A stretch of 64,000 nt of DNA from Neorhizobium vignae. Its GTDB lineage: Bacteria; Pseudomonadota; Alphaproteobacteria; Rhizobiales; Rhizobiaceae. Below are positions 35,631 to 46,520 of the stretch, in pieces. The notes under the pieces are model-generated. The model was not told where the DNA came from. It made no database searches and was given only the letters and a program-made list of their open reading frames with translations. How positions within the stretch are numbered: position 1 is the first letter of the stretch; each line of letters opens with the position of its first letter. The position numbers and the translations under genes are program-made. Location: contig NZ_JNNU01000002.1 in NCBI RefSeq assembly GCF_000732195.1, positions 682,001 to 746,000 of the forward strand, written 5' to 3'.

Positions 35631-36956
35631 TTACTTCGGATAGCCGGCGCGCTTCATTTCGCGCGTCGTAGCCGTCTGGGCCTGGGCAAGCGCATCGGCG
35701 ACCGTGGACTGGCCGGCGACGACCGCCGAGAACAGCTGGCCGACATTGGTGCCGATCGCCTGGAATTCAGGGATCGCCACGAACTGGCCGCCGGTATAGG
35801 GCACCGGCTTGACGGTCGGCTTGGTGATGTCGGCAGCGTTCATCGCGGCAAGCGTCGGAACCGCGAAGGCGGCAGCCTTCTTGTATTCCTCGTTGTTGTA
35901 GAGCGAGGTGCGGGTGCCCGGAGGAACGTTGGCCCAGCCTTCCTTGGAGGCGACGAGCTGGGTATATTCCTTGCTGGTTGCCCAGGAGATGAACTTCTGC
36001 GCCGAGTCAGCCTTCTTCGAAGAGTTCGGGACCGCGAGGTTCCACGACCACAGCCAGTTGCCATGGTTCTTCATCTCGCCCTTTACCGGGAAGAGCGCGT
36101 AACCCACCTTGTCGGCAACCTTGGAATCCTTTGGGTTGGAAACGAAGGAGGCAGCCACGGTGGCGTCCATCCACATGCCGCACTTGCCCTGCTGGAACAG
36201 CGTCAGGTTTTCGTTGAAGCCGTTCGAGGAGGCACCGGCCGGGCCGGCATCCTTCATCAGGTCCACGTAGAACTGCAGCGCAGCCTTCCATTCCGGCTGG
36301 TCGAACTGCGGGGTCCATTTTTCGTCGAACCAGCGGCCGCCAAACGAGTTGGTCAGCGCCGTGATGAAGGCCATGTTCTCGCCCCAGCCGGCCTTGCCGC
36401 GCAGGCAGATGCCGTTGACGTCCGCCTTGCGGTCGGTGATCTTGCGGGCCGCATCGCCGATGAATTCCCAGGTCGGGTTTTCAGGCATCTTCAGGCCGGC
36501 CTTCTCGAACAGGTCCTTGCGATACATGATCATCGCCGACTCGCCGTAGAACGGTGCGGCATAGAGCTTGCCGTTGACCGTCAGACCGCCCTTGATCGCC
36601 GGCAGGATGTCGTTGGCGTCGTATTTGTCGCCGAGCTTGTTCAGCTCGAGGAGCCAGCCCTGCTTGGCCCAGATCGGAACTTCGTAATTGCCGATCGTCA
36701 GGATGTCGTATTGGCCGCCCTTGGTGGCGATGTCGGTGGTGACACGCTCGCGCAGCACGTTTTCTTCGAGCGTGACCCAGTTGATCTGGATATCCGGGTT
36801 CGCCTTGGTGAACTCGGAAGTCAGGCCCTGCATGCGGACCATGTCGCCGTTGTTGACCGTCGCGATGGTGAGAGTTTCAGCCGAAGCCGCGGTGGAGAAA
36901 AAGCCGGCAAGCGCCAGCGCCGAGCAAGCGCCCAGCAAAATCGTCTTCAATGTCAT
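35631..36956 (-). CDS. smoE: Polyol ABC transporter periplasmic binding protein
   Basis: This 441-residue solute-binding protein captures polyols such as sorbitol and mannitol in the periplasm. The signal peptide covers about residues 1-26 (hydrophobic ACSALALAGFFSTAASA), then ETLTIATVNNGDMVRMQGLT begins the mature protein. The ATG at 36956 follows GGGAGGAAGAT. It is the first transport gene after the SorC regulator; a promoter with TTGACT and GGTAAT lies upstream. Polyol specificity comes from strong neighbourhood agreement with the rhizobial smo locus. Confidence 0.92.
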   Translation of the reverse strand: MTLKTILLGACSALALAGFFSTAASAETLTIATVNNGDMVRMQGLTSEFTKANPDIQINWVTLEENVLRERVTTDIATKGGQYDILTIGNYEVPIWAKQGWLLELNKLGDKYDANDILPAIKGGLTVNGKLYAAPFYGESAMIMYRKDLFEKAGLKMPENPTWEFIGDAARKITDRKADVNGICLRGKAGWGENMAFITALTNSFGGRWFDEKWTPQFDQPEWKAALQFYVDLMKDAGPAGASSNGFNENLTLFQQGKCGMWMDATVAASFVSNPKDSKVADKVGYALFPVKGEMKNHGNWLWSWNLAVPNSSKKADSAQKFISWATSKEYTQLVASKEGWANVPPGTRTSLYNNEEYKKAAAFAVPTLAAMNAADITKPTVKPVPYTGGQFVAIPEFQAIGTNVGQLFSAVVAGQSTVADALAQAQTATTREMKRAGYPK

Positions 36957-36981
36957 ATCTTCCTCCCAGAAGATGAGTAAC

Positions 36982-37034
36982 GAGCATTCGCTTTGCTCAT
37001 GGGCAATTACCCACATAATGACGAAAGAAGTCAA
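36982..37034 (-). promoter_or_regulatory. smoE promoter with candidate SorC site
   Basis: On the minus strand, TTGACT (37029-37034) and GGTAAT (37006-37011) are 17 bases apart. Just downstream lies GAGCA-N7-TGCTC (36982-36998), a dyad well placed for repression. The related arrangement TGCTC-N7-GAGCA occurs at 37100-37116, at the end of the SorC gene. Confidence 0.5.
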
Positions 37035-37102
37035 TCACCAATCGTCGCTGCATTGCAGCAGACATCGGTTATCCGATTGATTTTGCTATTAGTAATTTTT
37101 GC

Positions 37103-38056
37103 TCAGCAGGCGAGCAATTGCTCCGCGGTCGCCTCGTCGGTGATCACGCCGTTGATGATTTGGCCCTTGAGCGCCGCGGAAATCGCCTGGAACTTCCTGC
37201 GTCCCTGCGCCAGACCGATGACGGAGGAGGTCTGCCGCGAGGGGATCGGCACGCTGGCGACGCGATCGTTGATGGAATTGGCGAGAAGCCGGCCCTGATT
37301 GTCATAGACCCAGCCGCAGATCTCGCCGGCCGCGCCTTCCCGGACGAGCTTTTCCATTTCCTCCTTGCCGAGGAAGCCGTCGACGCAGAGTGGCCCGTCG
37401 GGCCCAAGTTCGCCGATACCGACGAAGGTAACGTCTGCCTGCGCCCCGAGTTCGAGCGTCGAGCGCACCAGCGCCTGGTCGTGCAGGGTCTCGCGCTCCT
37501 CGGCCGAGGAACAGAGAACCGGCAGCGGCATCGGAAAATGACGCGCCTTGATGGCGTCCGCCATGGAAAAGATGACGTTGTAGAAGGCGGCCGATCCATC
37601 CGGTCCGATATTGCCGGTGAGCGACACGATCCGGTGCTGCGGGCACTCCATCGGCGGCAGCTGGTCGACGGCAGCCTTCAGCGTCCGGCCCGTGCCGACC
37701 GCGATGACGATCGGGTCCGGGCGCTTCAGCCAGCGTTCGATCTCGGCGGCGCCGGCTTCGGCGATCCCGACAGTGCTGGAGCCCCCCAACGGATCGCTCG
37801 GCACCACCTCGACATGCTTGAGGTCGTATTTCTTGCGCAACGCCTCGGCGAGTTCCAGGCAGGCGGCGATCGGGTGGTCGAGGCGCACCTTGATCAGCCG
37901 TTCGGCAACCGCGAGCGACACCAGCCGCTGTGCCGACTGCCGCGAAATGCTCATGGCCGCGGCGATCTCGTCCTGGGTGCGCCCGGCGACATAATAGAGC
38001 CAGCCGGCCCGCGCCGCATCATCGAGCCGCCCTTGCGTATCAGACCGTTTTGCCAT
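37103..38056 (-). CDS. SorC-family regulator of the polyol operon
   Basis: This 317-residue regulator has an N-terminal helix-turn-helix (RTQDEIAAAMSISRQSAQRL, about residues 26-45) and a SorC sugar-binding domain (VGTGRTLKAAVDQL, LTGNIGPDGSAAFYN). It precedes smoE by 146 bases on the same strand, so it most likely controls the smo operon in response to a polyol or its product. The ATG at 38056 is chosen because the upstream in-frame ATG lacks a binding site and GGAGGAG lies about ten bases before 38056. Confidence 0.9.
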   Translation of the reverse strand: MAKRSDTQGRLDDAARAGWLYYVAGRTQDEIAAAMSISRQSAQRLVSLAVAERLIKVRLDHPIAACLELAEALRKKYDLKHVEVVPSDPLGGSSTVGIAEAGAAEIERWLKRPDPIVIAVGTGRTLKAAVDQLPPMECPQHRIVSLTGNIGPDGSAAFYNVIFSMADAIKARHFPMPLPVLCSSAEERETLHDQALVRSTLELGAQADVTFVGIGELGPDGPLCVDGFLGKEEMEKLVREGAAGEICGWVYDNQGRLLANSINDRVASVPIPSRQTSSVIGLAQGRRKFQAISAALKGQIINGVITDEATAEQLLAC

Positions 38057-38182
38057 GGCAGAATTCTCCTCCGCCTGTTGCTGCCATGGTTTCGGATAGT
38101 CTGTCAAACGGTTGGAAGGGCGGGGAAGAGCGATGCAACCTTTATGACATAGCCGTGCGGGAACCTCGTGACGACCGTCCCC

Positions 38183-38751
38183 TCACCTCAGGCGCAGCGC
38201 ATCGTTTATCAATCGTCCCATGAGATCGTATCGGGCACGGTGAGCTTCTTTGGACGCCTCCAGCCATCCGGCGGCATCGATCTTCGTCAGGTCGAGCGGA
38301 TGGCCCGCCCGCTCCGAAAGCTGTTTCAAATATTGCAGCTGGGTGCGGCCGTTTCCTTCGCGAAAAGGATGGACGTAATTCACGTCGCCGATAATACGGG
38401 CAGCCTCTGCCACAAATACCGATCGCTGCAGATCTCGCAGGAAATCGGATTCACGATGCGACGATGAACATCTGCCATGCCGGTTTCGATATATTGCCGG
38501 AACTGGAATTGGCTCTCGCCCTTGGAAATCTCGACAAGGCGCACCTGCCCCGCCCATTCATAGAGGTCCTGGAAGAGATGGCGGTGGATCGCCTTCAGGT
38601 GTTTGAGATCGAAATCGCCTTGCGGGATGCCTTCCTGAATCCGCGACCACGCCAATTGACGTTCGACTCGATCCAACTCGTTCGCGTCCTGAATATCCAG
38701 CTTGTTTCTTAAAACGCCAGTACCGGCGTAAACGTAGGGGTCGTCGCTCAT
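38183..38751 (-). pseudogene. Frameshifted Fic-domain protein gene
   Basis: The 5' part (38751 down to about 38453) encodes a Fic N-terminal region: GTGVLRNKLDIQDANELDRV, then FQDLYEWAGQVRLVEISKGE and ETGMADVHRRIV. The reading then shifts by one base near 38452-38454, and the other frame continues with ESDFLRDL, IIGDVNYV and the active-site motif HPFREGNGRTQ. Together they make one Fic protein of about 190 residues; a single missing base explains the break. Fic enzymes usually AMPylate proteins. No slippery sequence is visible, so this is a pseudogene or an assembly error. Confidence 0.85.
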
Positions 38752-38764
38752 AGAGAACGCTGGC

Positions 38765-38983
38765 CTACCTTCGACGAAGAACGGGGGTAAAAACCTCTTC
38801 TTTTGCCTGCATCCGTTTTTTTGACTGTTCGAGAATATAGGCCCGCTGCTGCTCCGGCGAAAAACCTTCCCGCTCGAACATCTCGAACATGGCGTAGTCT
38901 TCAGCGTCGAAGGGATTCCCCTCGATCATCTGGAGATGCGCCGCCTCCAGCGTGCGCTGCCGGATCGTGTCCTTGTCACTCAT
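38765..38983 (-). CDS. Probable antitoxin partner of the Fic protein
   Basis: This 72-residue, charged, probably helical protein lies 13 bases upstream of the broken fic gene on the same strand, as antitoxins do in VbhA-VbhT type modules. It contains HLQMIEGNPFDAED and MFEMFEREGFSPEQQRAYIL. The typical inhibitory motif S/TxxxE(G/N) is not clean here: IEGN is present, but Leu stands at the Ser/Thr position. The role is therefore inferred mainly from position. The start at 38983 is the first ATG; a TTG lies 18 bases upstream. Confidence 0.65.
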   Translation of the reverse strand: MSDKDTIRQRTLEAAHLQMIEGNPFDAEDYAMFEMFEREGFSPEQQRAYILEQSKKRMQAKEEVFTPVLRRR

Positions 38984-39080
38984 ACGAGAAAGTTTCCCCA
39001 AAGCCGAATACCCGGATTGCTAATATTTCAAAATACCAGAAATCCGGGTAGCCAGCAAATTTCGGCAGCGTGGAAAAGCC

Positions 39081-40928
<1,848 letters not shown>

Positions 40929-40942
40929 GGAGATCTCCTGGT

Positions 40943-42106
40943 TCAGGCGGCGAGCGCGGTTTCGGCGAGGGTCACCCAGTAGCTGACGCCAAAGGGAATA
41001 GCCTCGTCGTTGAAATCGTAAGCCGCGTTGTGGAGGCTCGCGGTATCGCCATTGCCGATGAAGATGAAGGCGCCCGGGCGCTTCTCCAGCATGTACGAAA
41101 AATCTTCGGCGCCCATGTGCGGCGCCATGCCGGTCTGCACCGCTTTGGGACCGGCAACCTTGGCCGCGATCTCGATGGCAAAATCCGTCTCGTTGTCGTG
41201 GTTGAAGGTGACCGGATAACCGCGGCGATACATGATATCCGCCGTCGCACCATGGGCGATCGCGGTCGATTGAGCCACTTCGCTCAGGCGTTTCTCGGCA
41301 AAATCGCGGGTTTCCGGCAGCAGCGTGCGCACCGTACCGGTCATCTTCACGAAGGCCGGAATGACGTTGCTCGCCTCGCCGCCATGGATCGAGGCGACGG
41401 TGACGACGAGCGACTTCAGGGGGTCGGTCTCGCGCGACACGATCGACTGCAGCGCCAGCACGATATGCGAGGAAACCAGGATCGGGTCGATCGAATTGTG
41501 CGGCTGGGCGGCATGGCTGCCGCGGCCGTGGATGGTGATCTCGAACGAGTCGGCGGCCGCCATGATGCCGCCCTTGCGGGTGGCGAAACTGCCGACCGGA
41601 AGGCGCGGCTCGTTATGCATGCCGTAGACTTCCTTGATGCCGAATTTCTCCATCATGCCGTCGTTGATCATCGCCAGCGCGCCCGCGCCGCCCTCTTCCG
41701 CCGGCTGGAAGATCACCGCGACCGAGCCTTTGAAATTGCGGGTCTCGGAAAGGTATTGGGCTGCACCGAGCAGCATCGCGGTGTGGCCGTCATGGCCGCA
41801 GGAATGCGCCTTGCCCGGCGTCTTGGAAGCCCAGGGCTTGCCGGAGGTTTCGAGGATCGGCAGGGCGTCCATGTCGGCGCGGAAACCGATCACCGGCCCG
41901 TCGCCCTGGCTGCCCTTGATGATGCCGACGACGCCGGTCCTGCCGATACCGGTCTCGACGACGTCGCAACCGAATGCCTTCAGCTTTTCGGCGACGAATT
42001 TCGAGGTCTCGTGGACGTCGTAAAGCAGCTCCGGATTCTCGTGAAGATGGCGCCGCCATTCGGCGACCTGATCCTGCATTTCGGCGACGCGATTGATGAC
42101 CGGCAT
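40943..42106 (-). CDS. M20-family amidohydrolase (hippurate hydrolase-like)
   Basis: This 387-residue cytosolic metallo-amidohydrolase cleaves N-acyl amino acids or similar amides. Metal-site motifs are [33 protein letters not shown] and [15 protein letters not shown], with the lid/dimerisation domain starting at [16 protein letters not shown]. The ATG at 42106 follows GAGGTCCGTATA. It is transcribed with the fused ATPase and is divergent from the binding protein, suggesting that the imported compound is its substrate. Confidence 0.9.
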   Translation of the reverse strand: MPVINRVAEMQDQVAEWRRHLHENPELLYDVHETSKFVAEKLKAFGCDVVETGIGRTGVVGIIKGSQGDGPVIGFRADMDALPILETSGKPWASKTPGKAHSCGHDGHTAMLLGAAQYLSETRNFKGSVAVIFQPAEEGGAGALAMINDGMMEKFGIKEVYGMHNEPRLPVGSFATRKGGIMAAADSFEITIHGRGSHAAQPHNSIDPILVSSHIVLALQSIVSRETDPLKSLVVTVASIHGGEASNVIPAFVKMTGTVRTLLPETRDFAEKRLSEVAQSTAIAHGATADIMYRRGYPVTFNHDNETDFAIEIAAKVAGPKAVQTGMAPHMGAEDFSYMLEKRPGAFIFIGNGDTASLHNAAYDFNDEAIPFGVSYWVTLAETALAA

Positions 42107-42432
42107 TATACGGACCTCATTGTTTTTCTGCTGTTTCCCACTCTGGTCGGAGCGGATATTGCGACGCGAAGACACGATTTTGCAAGCTTCAATTTTCCGG
42201 CTTGAACGGAAAATAGGCCTATGCTTAGATGGCTCAAAATTTGATCATGCTCGCCAAAAGCGGCAGGATGTAACTTGTTCTTAAGGTAGTTTCGGAGGAG
42301 GGACGGACAAGAAATACGCTGCGAAGTCAATAAGTTGAGGAAGGCGACTTCGCAGTCCCGAGGCATAAAAAAGCCGGCTTGACCGGCATGCCCAACCACA
42401 ACTCATAAGAGAACGACAAGGGGAATAGCAGC
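42107..42432. other. Divergent promoter region of the peptide importer
   Basis: This 326-base interval separates the amidohydrolase from the binding-protein gene. No gene is seen. Visible features are a short GCCGG/CCGGC stem near 42367-42382 preceded by six A residues and the binding-protein ribosome site AAGGGGAATAGCAGC. I could not fix convincing -35/-10 boxes. Confidence 0.5.
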
Positions 42433-44142
42433 ATGAAAAACCTTAAACTTCTTCTGGCCGGCACCGTTGCCGCCCTGGCCTTCGCAGGCTCGGCAGCCTA
42501 CGCGGCCCGCGGCACGGACGGGGACCTGAAGATCCTGTTCTGGCAGGCCGTCTCCACCATGAACCCCTACCTCTCCGGCGGCACCAAGGAAGTCTACGCT
42601 TCCTCGATGGTCATAGAGCCGCTCGCCCGCTACGACGAGAAGGGCGAACTGGTGCCCACGCTGGTCACCGAGATTCCGACCGTCGAGAACGGTGGCGTCG
42701 CCAAGGACCTGATGAGCATGACCTGGAAGATCAAGCCGGGGGTCAAATGGTCGGACGGCACGCCTTTCACGGCTGACGACGTCATCTTCACCTGGAAGTA
42801 CTGCATCGCGCCGGACGGCGGTTGCGCCCAGGCCGCGCAGTACGAGGGCGTCAAGAGCGTCGAGGCTCCCGATCCGCAGACTGTCAAGATCACCTTCACC
42901 GAACCGAAACCCTATCCCTACAGCGCCTTCGTCGGCGCCCAGTCGCCGGTCATCCAGAAGAAGCAGTTCGAAAACTGCGTCGGCGCCAAGGCTCCGGGCT
43001 GCACCTCGGCCAATTTCGGCCCGATCGGCACCGGCCCGTTCGTCGTCAAGGAATTCAAGCCCAACGACGTCATCACGCTGACCGCCAACGCGAACTACCG
43101 CGATGCGGCCAAGCCCGCCTTCGCGTCCGTCACCCTCAAGGGCGGTGGTGACGCCGCGTCCGCTGCGCGCGCCGTTCTCGAAACCGGCGAATACGACTAT
43201 GCCTGGAACATGCAGGTTGAGCCGGAAATCCTCGCCAAGATGGTCGCAGCCGGCAAGGGCAAGCTGGAAACGGCCTTCGGTACCCAGGTCGAGCGTATCA
43301 ACCTCAACCACTACAATGCCGATCCGTCGCTGGGCGCCAAGCGCTCCACCAAGGAAGCCGGACCACATCCGTCGCTCTCCGACCCGGCCGTCCGCCGCGC
43401 CCTGTCGCTCGCCATCGACCGCAGCATCATCGTCGAAGCCGGTTACGGCGCTGCCGGCAAGGCGACCTGCAACATCGTGCCCGCTCCGGCCGCTGTCGCT
43501 TCCACCAAGAACGACAGCTGGTGCCTGAAGCAGGATATAGCAGCCGCCAACAAGCTGCTCGATGATGCCGGCTGGAAGAAGGGCCCGGATGGGATCCGCG
43601 CCAAGAACGGCGTCAAGCTCTCCTACCTCTACGCCACCTCCACCAACTCGGTTCGCCAGGCGACCCAGGAACTGGTGAAGGACATGTGGTCGCAGATCGG
43701 CGTCGGCGCTGAACTGCGCAATGCCAGCGCCTCTGTCTTCTTCGGCGGCGACCCGGCAAGCCCGGATACCTTCCAGAAGTTCTATGCCGACGTCGAAATG
43801 TACACCAACAACTTCGACGGCACCGACCCGGAAAAATATCTGGCGGAATGGCTGTGCGACAAGGTTCCCAGCCCGGCAAACGGCTGGCAGGGTCAGAACA
43901 TCCCGCGTTACTGCAACCCGGCCTATGACAAGCTGGTCGGCGAACTTTCGAAGACCGCCGAACTCGACAAGCGCGCCACGCTTGCCAAGCAGCTCAACGA
44001 CATGCTGACTGAGGAAGGCGCGCATATCCCGCTCGTCCACCGCGGCAGCGTCTCCTCGCATTCTCTCAAGCTTGCCGGCGTGAAGATGAATGCGTGGGAT
44101 AGCGAACTGTGGAACGTCGCCGACTGGTCGCGCGCGAAGTAA
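42433..44142 (+). CDS. Peptide-type ABC transporter binding protein (SBP family 5)
   Basis: This 569-residue periplasmic protein has a signal peptide at about 1-24 (LLLAGTVAALAFAGSAAYA) and the SBP_bac_5 layout: WKIKPGVKWSDGTPFTADDV, then PIGTGPFVVKEF and AVRRALSLAIDRS. It delivers peptides or related compounds to the two permeases that follow. Several cysteine pairs (for example near KYCIAPDGGC) may form disulfides. The ATG follows AAGGGGAATAGCAGC. A 12-base stem hairpin follows its stop codon. Confidence 0.92.
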   Translation: MKNLKLLLAGTVAALAFAGSAAYAARGTDGDLKILFWQAVSTMNPYLSGGTKEVYASSMVIEPLARYDEKGELVPTLVTEIPTVENGGVAKDLMSMTWKIKPGVKWSDGTPFTADDVIFTWKYCIAPDGGCAQAAQYEGVKSVEAPDPQTVKITFTEPKPYPYSAFVGAQSPVIQKKQFENCVGAKAPGCTSANFGPIGTGPFVVKEFKPNDVITLTANANYRDAAKPAFASVTLKGGGDAASAARAVLETGEYDYAWNMQVEPEILAKMVAAGKGKLETAFGTQVERINLNHYNADPSLGAKRSTKEAGPHPSLSDPAVRRALSLAIDRSIIVEAGYGAAGKATCNIVPAPAAVASTKNDSWCLKQDIAAANKLLDDAGWKKGPDGIRAKNGVKLSYLYATSTNSVRQATQELVKDMWSQIGVGAELRNASASVFFGGDPASPDTFQKFYADVEMYTNNFDGTDPEKYLAEWLCDKVPSPANGWQGQNIPRYCNPAYDKLVGELSKTAELDKRATLAKQLNDMLTEEGAHIPLVHRGSVSSHSLKLAGVKMNAWDSELWNVADWSRAK

Positions 44143-44150
44143 TGCCGATC

Positions 44151-44179
44151 GCCGGGCCTGCCCTTGAGGCAGGCCCGGC
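44151..44179 (+). promoter_or_regulatory. Strong intercistronic hairpin after the binding-protein gene
   Basis: GCCGGGCCTGCC and GGCAGGCCCGGC form a perfect 12-base stem with loop CTTGA, eight bases after the stop codon. No T-tract follows directly (GCCCGCATTTTC), so partial termination or mRNA protection between binding protein and permease is likely. Confidence 0.7.
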
Positions 44180-44219
44180 GCCCGCATTTTCTTCTCCGTG
44201 CTAGTCTGGAGACTTATGG

Positions 44220-45230
44220 ATGTTCACATACACTTTGCGGCGATTGCTCTTCGCAATCCCGACGCTGCTGATCATCAGCTTCGTCATTTTCGCGCTGCTT
44301 GATCTTGCACCCAACGATCCCACCGGCGACCTGCCGTTGACGATCCCGCCGGAGGTCCGCGAACAGATCCGCGCATCGCTCGGCCTCGATCAGCCATTCT
44401 TCTTCCGCTACCTCTATTGGCTGCAGCAATTCTTCATCAACGAACCGCTCAACATCCTCGAACGTATGACCGGTTGGCAGTTCGGCGACGGCGACCGCAT
44501 GCGGGTGCTTTCCTGGGCGACCAGAAGCCCGGTGGTCGACCTGATTGTCCAGCGCCTGCCCCAGACGTTGTGGGTCGTCGGTCTTGCCTATGTGTTCGGA
44601 GTGCTGATCGCCGTTCCGATCGGCGTCATCTCCGCCTACAAACAGTATTCGATCTTCGACCAGATCGGCACGTTCGTGTCGATGGTCGGTTATTCGGTAC
44701 CGACCTTCTTCACCGGCGTGCTGCTGGTGGTGATCTTCTCCTCCTATCTGCAATGGTTCCCGTCGGTCTATGACACCAACCTTGTCGTCACCGACTTCTC
44801 GAGCTTCGTCCAGCAGATCAAGCAGATGGCCTTGCCGGTGGCGGTGCTGTCGCTCTTCAACGCTTCGCAGATCACCCGCTTCGTGCGGGCCTCGATGCTG
44901 GACAACCTGCACCAGGACTATGTGCGCACGGCGCGAGCCAAGGGCGTGAAGGAAAAGTCGGTTCTGCTCATCCACGTTTTGCGCAACAGCCTGATCCCGG
45001 TCGTCACCGTGATCGCGCTCGGCGTGCCGACGATCTTCTCGGGCGCCATCATCACCGAGCAGATCTTTCGCGTGAATGGCCTAGGCCAACTTCTGATCAT
45101 CGCCGTCCAGGGGGCCGACATCCCGCTCGTCCAGACCCTGACCTTCATCTTCGCGGTGCTGATCGTGCTCTTCAACCTTATCGCCGATGTGCTTTACGGC
45201 ATTCTTGACCCGAGGATCCGTTATGACTGA
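44220..45230 (+). CDS. Peptide-type ABC transporter permease (DppB-like)
   Basis: This 336-residue inner-membrane permease begins with the typical MFTYTLRRLLFAIPTLL and has about six hydrophobic segments; the loop contacting the ATPase reads DYVRTARAKGVKEKSVLLIH. It carries an extra stretch around residues 70-100 compared with short DppB proteins. Its stop overlaps the next permease start by eight bases. Confidence 0.93.
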   Translation: MFTYTLRRLLFAIPTLLIISFVIFALLDLAPNDPTGDLPLTIPPEVREQIRASLGLDQPFFFRYLYWLQQFFINEPLNILERMTGWQFGDGDRMRVLSWATRSPVVDLIVQRLPQTLWVVGLAYVFGVLIAVPIGVISAYKQYSIFDQIGTFVSMVGYSVPTFFTGVLLVVIFSSYLQWFPSVYDTNLVVTDFSSFVQQIKQMALPVAVLSLFNASQITRFVRASMLDNLHQDYVRTARAKGVKEKSVLLIHVLRNSLIPVVTVIALGVPTIFSGAIITEQIFRVNGLGQLLIIAVQGADIPLVQTLTFIFAVLIVLFNLIADVLYGILDPRIRYD

Positions 45231-46149
45231 TGCGACCGTCGCAACCGCGCCGCCTGCCAAGGCGGCAACTCCCACCCGATCGGCCCTCGCAGACATCTGG
45301 CGCCAGTTCCGTGCCCATAGAGGCGGCGTCGTCGGGCTTGTCGTCTTTACCTTCATAGTCCTGGCGGTCTTCGTCGGCCCGTATATTCACCGCGTGGCCC
45401 CGAACGCCATCAACATCCGCGACAAGAACCAATGGCCGTCCCTGGCTCACCCGTTCGGTACCGACAACCTGGGCAAGGACATGCTTGCCCAGGTGCTCGC
45501 CGGCGGCCGCATCTCGCTTGCGGTCGGCATCACGGCCATGCTGCTGGCGCTCTTCCTCGGAACGCTGGTCGGAGTGGTTTCCGGCTATATCCGCAGGCTC
45601 GACGGGCCGCTGATGCGCATCACCGACCTGTTCCTGGCCTTGCCGCTGCTGCCGTTGCTGCTCGTCATCCTGATGCTGTTCCGCGATACCCTTCGGGCTG
45701 CATTCGGACCCGAAACCGGCATCTTCATCCTGATCGTCTTCGTGATCGGGATCACCAGCTGGATGCACACCGCCCGCATCGTGCGCGGCGACGTGCTGGC
45801 CGTCAAAAGTCAGGAATTCATCCTGGCGGCGAAATCGAGCGGCATGCGGGAATATCGGATCATCCTCAAGCACATCCTGCCGAACGTGCTGAGCTCCATC
45901 ATGGTTTCCGCGACCTTGGGCATCGCATCGGCGATCATCACGGAATCGGCACTGAGCTTCCTCGGCCTCGGCTTTCCCTCGGATTTCCCCACCTGGGGAC
46001 GACTGTTGTTCGACGGGGCAAACTTCCTGCAACTCACGCCTTCGCGCGTTTTGTGGCCGGGACTGGCAATCTCCGCCACGGTGCTCAGCGTCAACTACAT
46101 GGGCGACGCGATCCGCGACGCGCTTGACCCGAGGGCGCTCAAGCACTGA
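45223..46149 (+). CDS. Peptide-type ABC transporter permease (DppC-like)
   Basis: This 308-residue permease pairs with the preceding DppB-like protein. It has the family N-terminal helix and the loop HPFGTDNLGKDMLAQVLAGG, and the EAA-type loop EFILAAKSSGMREYRIILKH. The ATG at 45223 overlaps the upstream stop, indicating coupling. A terminator follows 23 bases after its stop. Confidence 0.93.
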   Translation: MTDATVATAPPAKAATPTRSALADIWRQFRAHRGGVVGLVVFTFIVLAVFVGPYIHRVAPNAINIRDKNQWPSLAHPFGTDNLGKDMLAQVLAGGRISLAVGITAMLLALFLGTLVGVVSGYIRRLDGPLMRITDLFLALPLLPLLLVILMLFRDTLRAAFGPETGIFILIVFVIGITSWMHTARIVRGDVLAVKSQEFILAAKSSGMREYRIILKHILPNVLSSIMVSATLGIASAIITESALSFLGLGFPSDFPTWGRLLFDGANFLQLTPSRVLWPGLAISATVLSVNYMGDAIRDALDPRALKH

Positions 46150-46172
46150 TCTTGCGGCACTGACACGATCCG

Positions 46173-46201
46173 AATGGCGGCTGCAAGGCCGCCATTTTTT
46201 C
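46173..46201 (+). terminator. Rho-independent terminator of the peptide importer operon
   Basis: AATGGCGGC, loop TGCAAG and GCCGCCATT form a perfect 9-base stem followed by TTTTC, shortly after the DppC-like gene. Confidence 0.9.
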
Positions 46202-46366
46202 ATCGGAGCCAGCTCAAAACAGCCCCTAAAAAAACTTTAAAAAAAGTTTCGAACCGCCGGAACCTATTTTAAGGGCGCTCGTTATACCAGTGTTCGAAGG
46301 CGACCCCCCGTCCCCCGCCCTACAAAGCCTTCGGACATACTCTTCAATCCCCCTCGAAGAGACGAA

Positions 46367-46399
46367 CTGGCTCGGCTCCGTCAATCGGAACCGAGCCAG
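46367..46399. other. Unassigned strong hairpin in a gene-free stretch
   Basis: CTGGCTCGG (46367-46375) faces CCGAGCCAG (46391-46399), with an inner TCC/GGA pairing, and AGTTTTG follows. The surrounding gap 46202-46520 has no supported gene; an A/T-rich dyad AAACTTT-AAAA-AAAGTTT lies at 46232-46249. The hairpin could end a small RNA or serve as a protein site. Confidence 0.4.
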
Positions 46400-46520
46400 C
46401 TCAGTTTTGTGGGTAATGGTCGCGGCGACAGGACGAGATTTCGGCAAGTAATTTCGTCGCGAGACGTCAAGGCCGACCGCGAAAACCACTCACGAACCAC
46501 CAATCGCTGCCGACCCTCTT

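Noticed and set aside
38445..38460. Programmed frameshift in the fic gene
   Set aside because: No homopolymer run or slippery heptamer is present at the break; a simple one-base loss explains it better.
46226..46489. Minus-strand frame of 87 codons in the gap before the kinase gene
   Set aside because: No family match, no ribosome binding site, and it covers an orphan hairpin and A/T-rich dyad; a chance frame is more likely.
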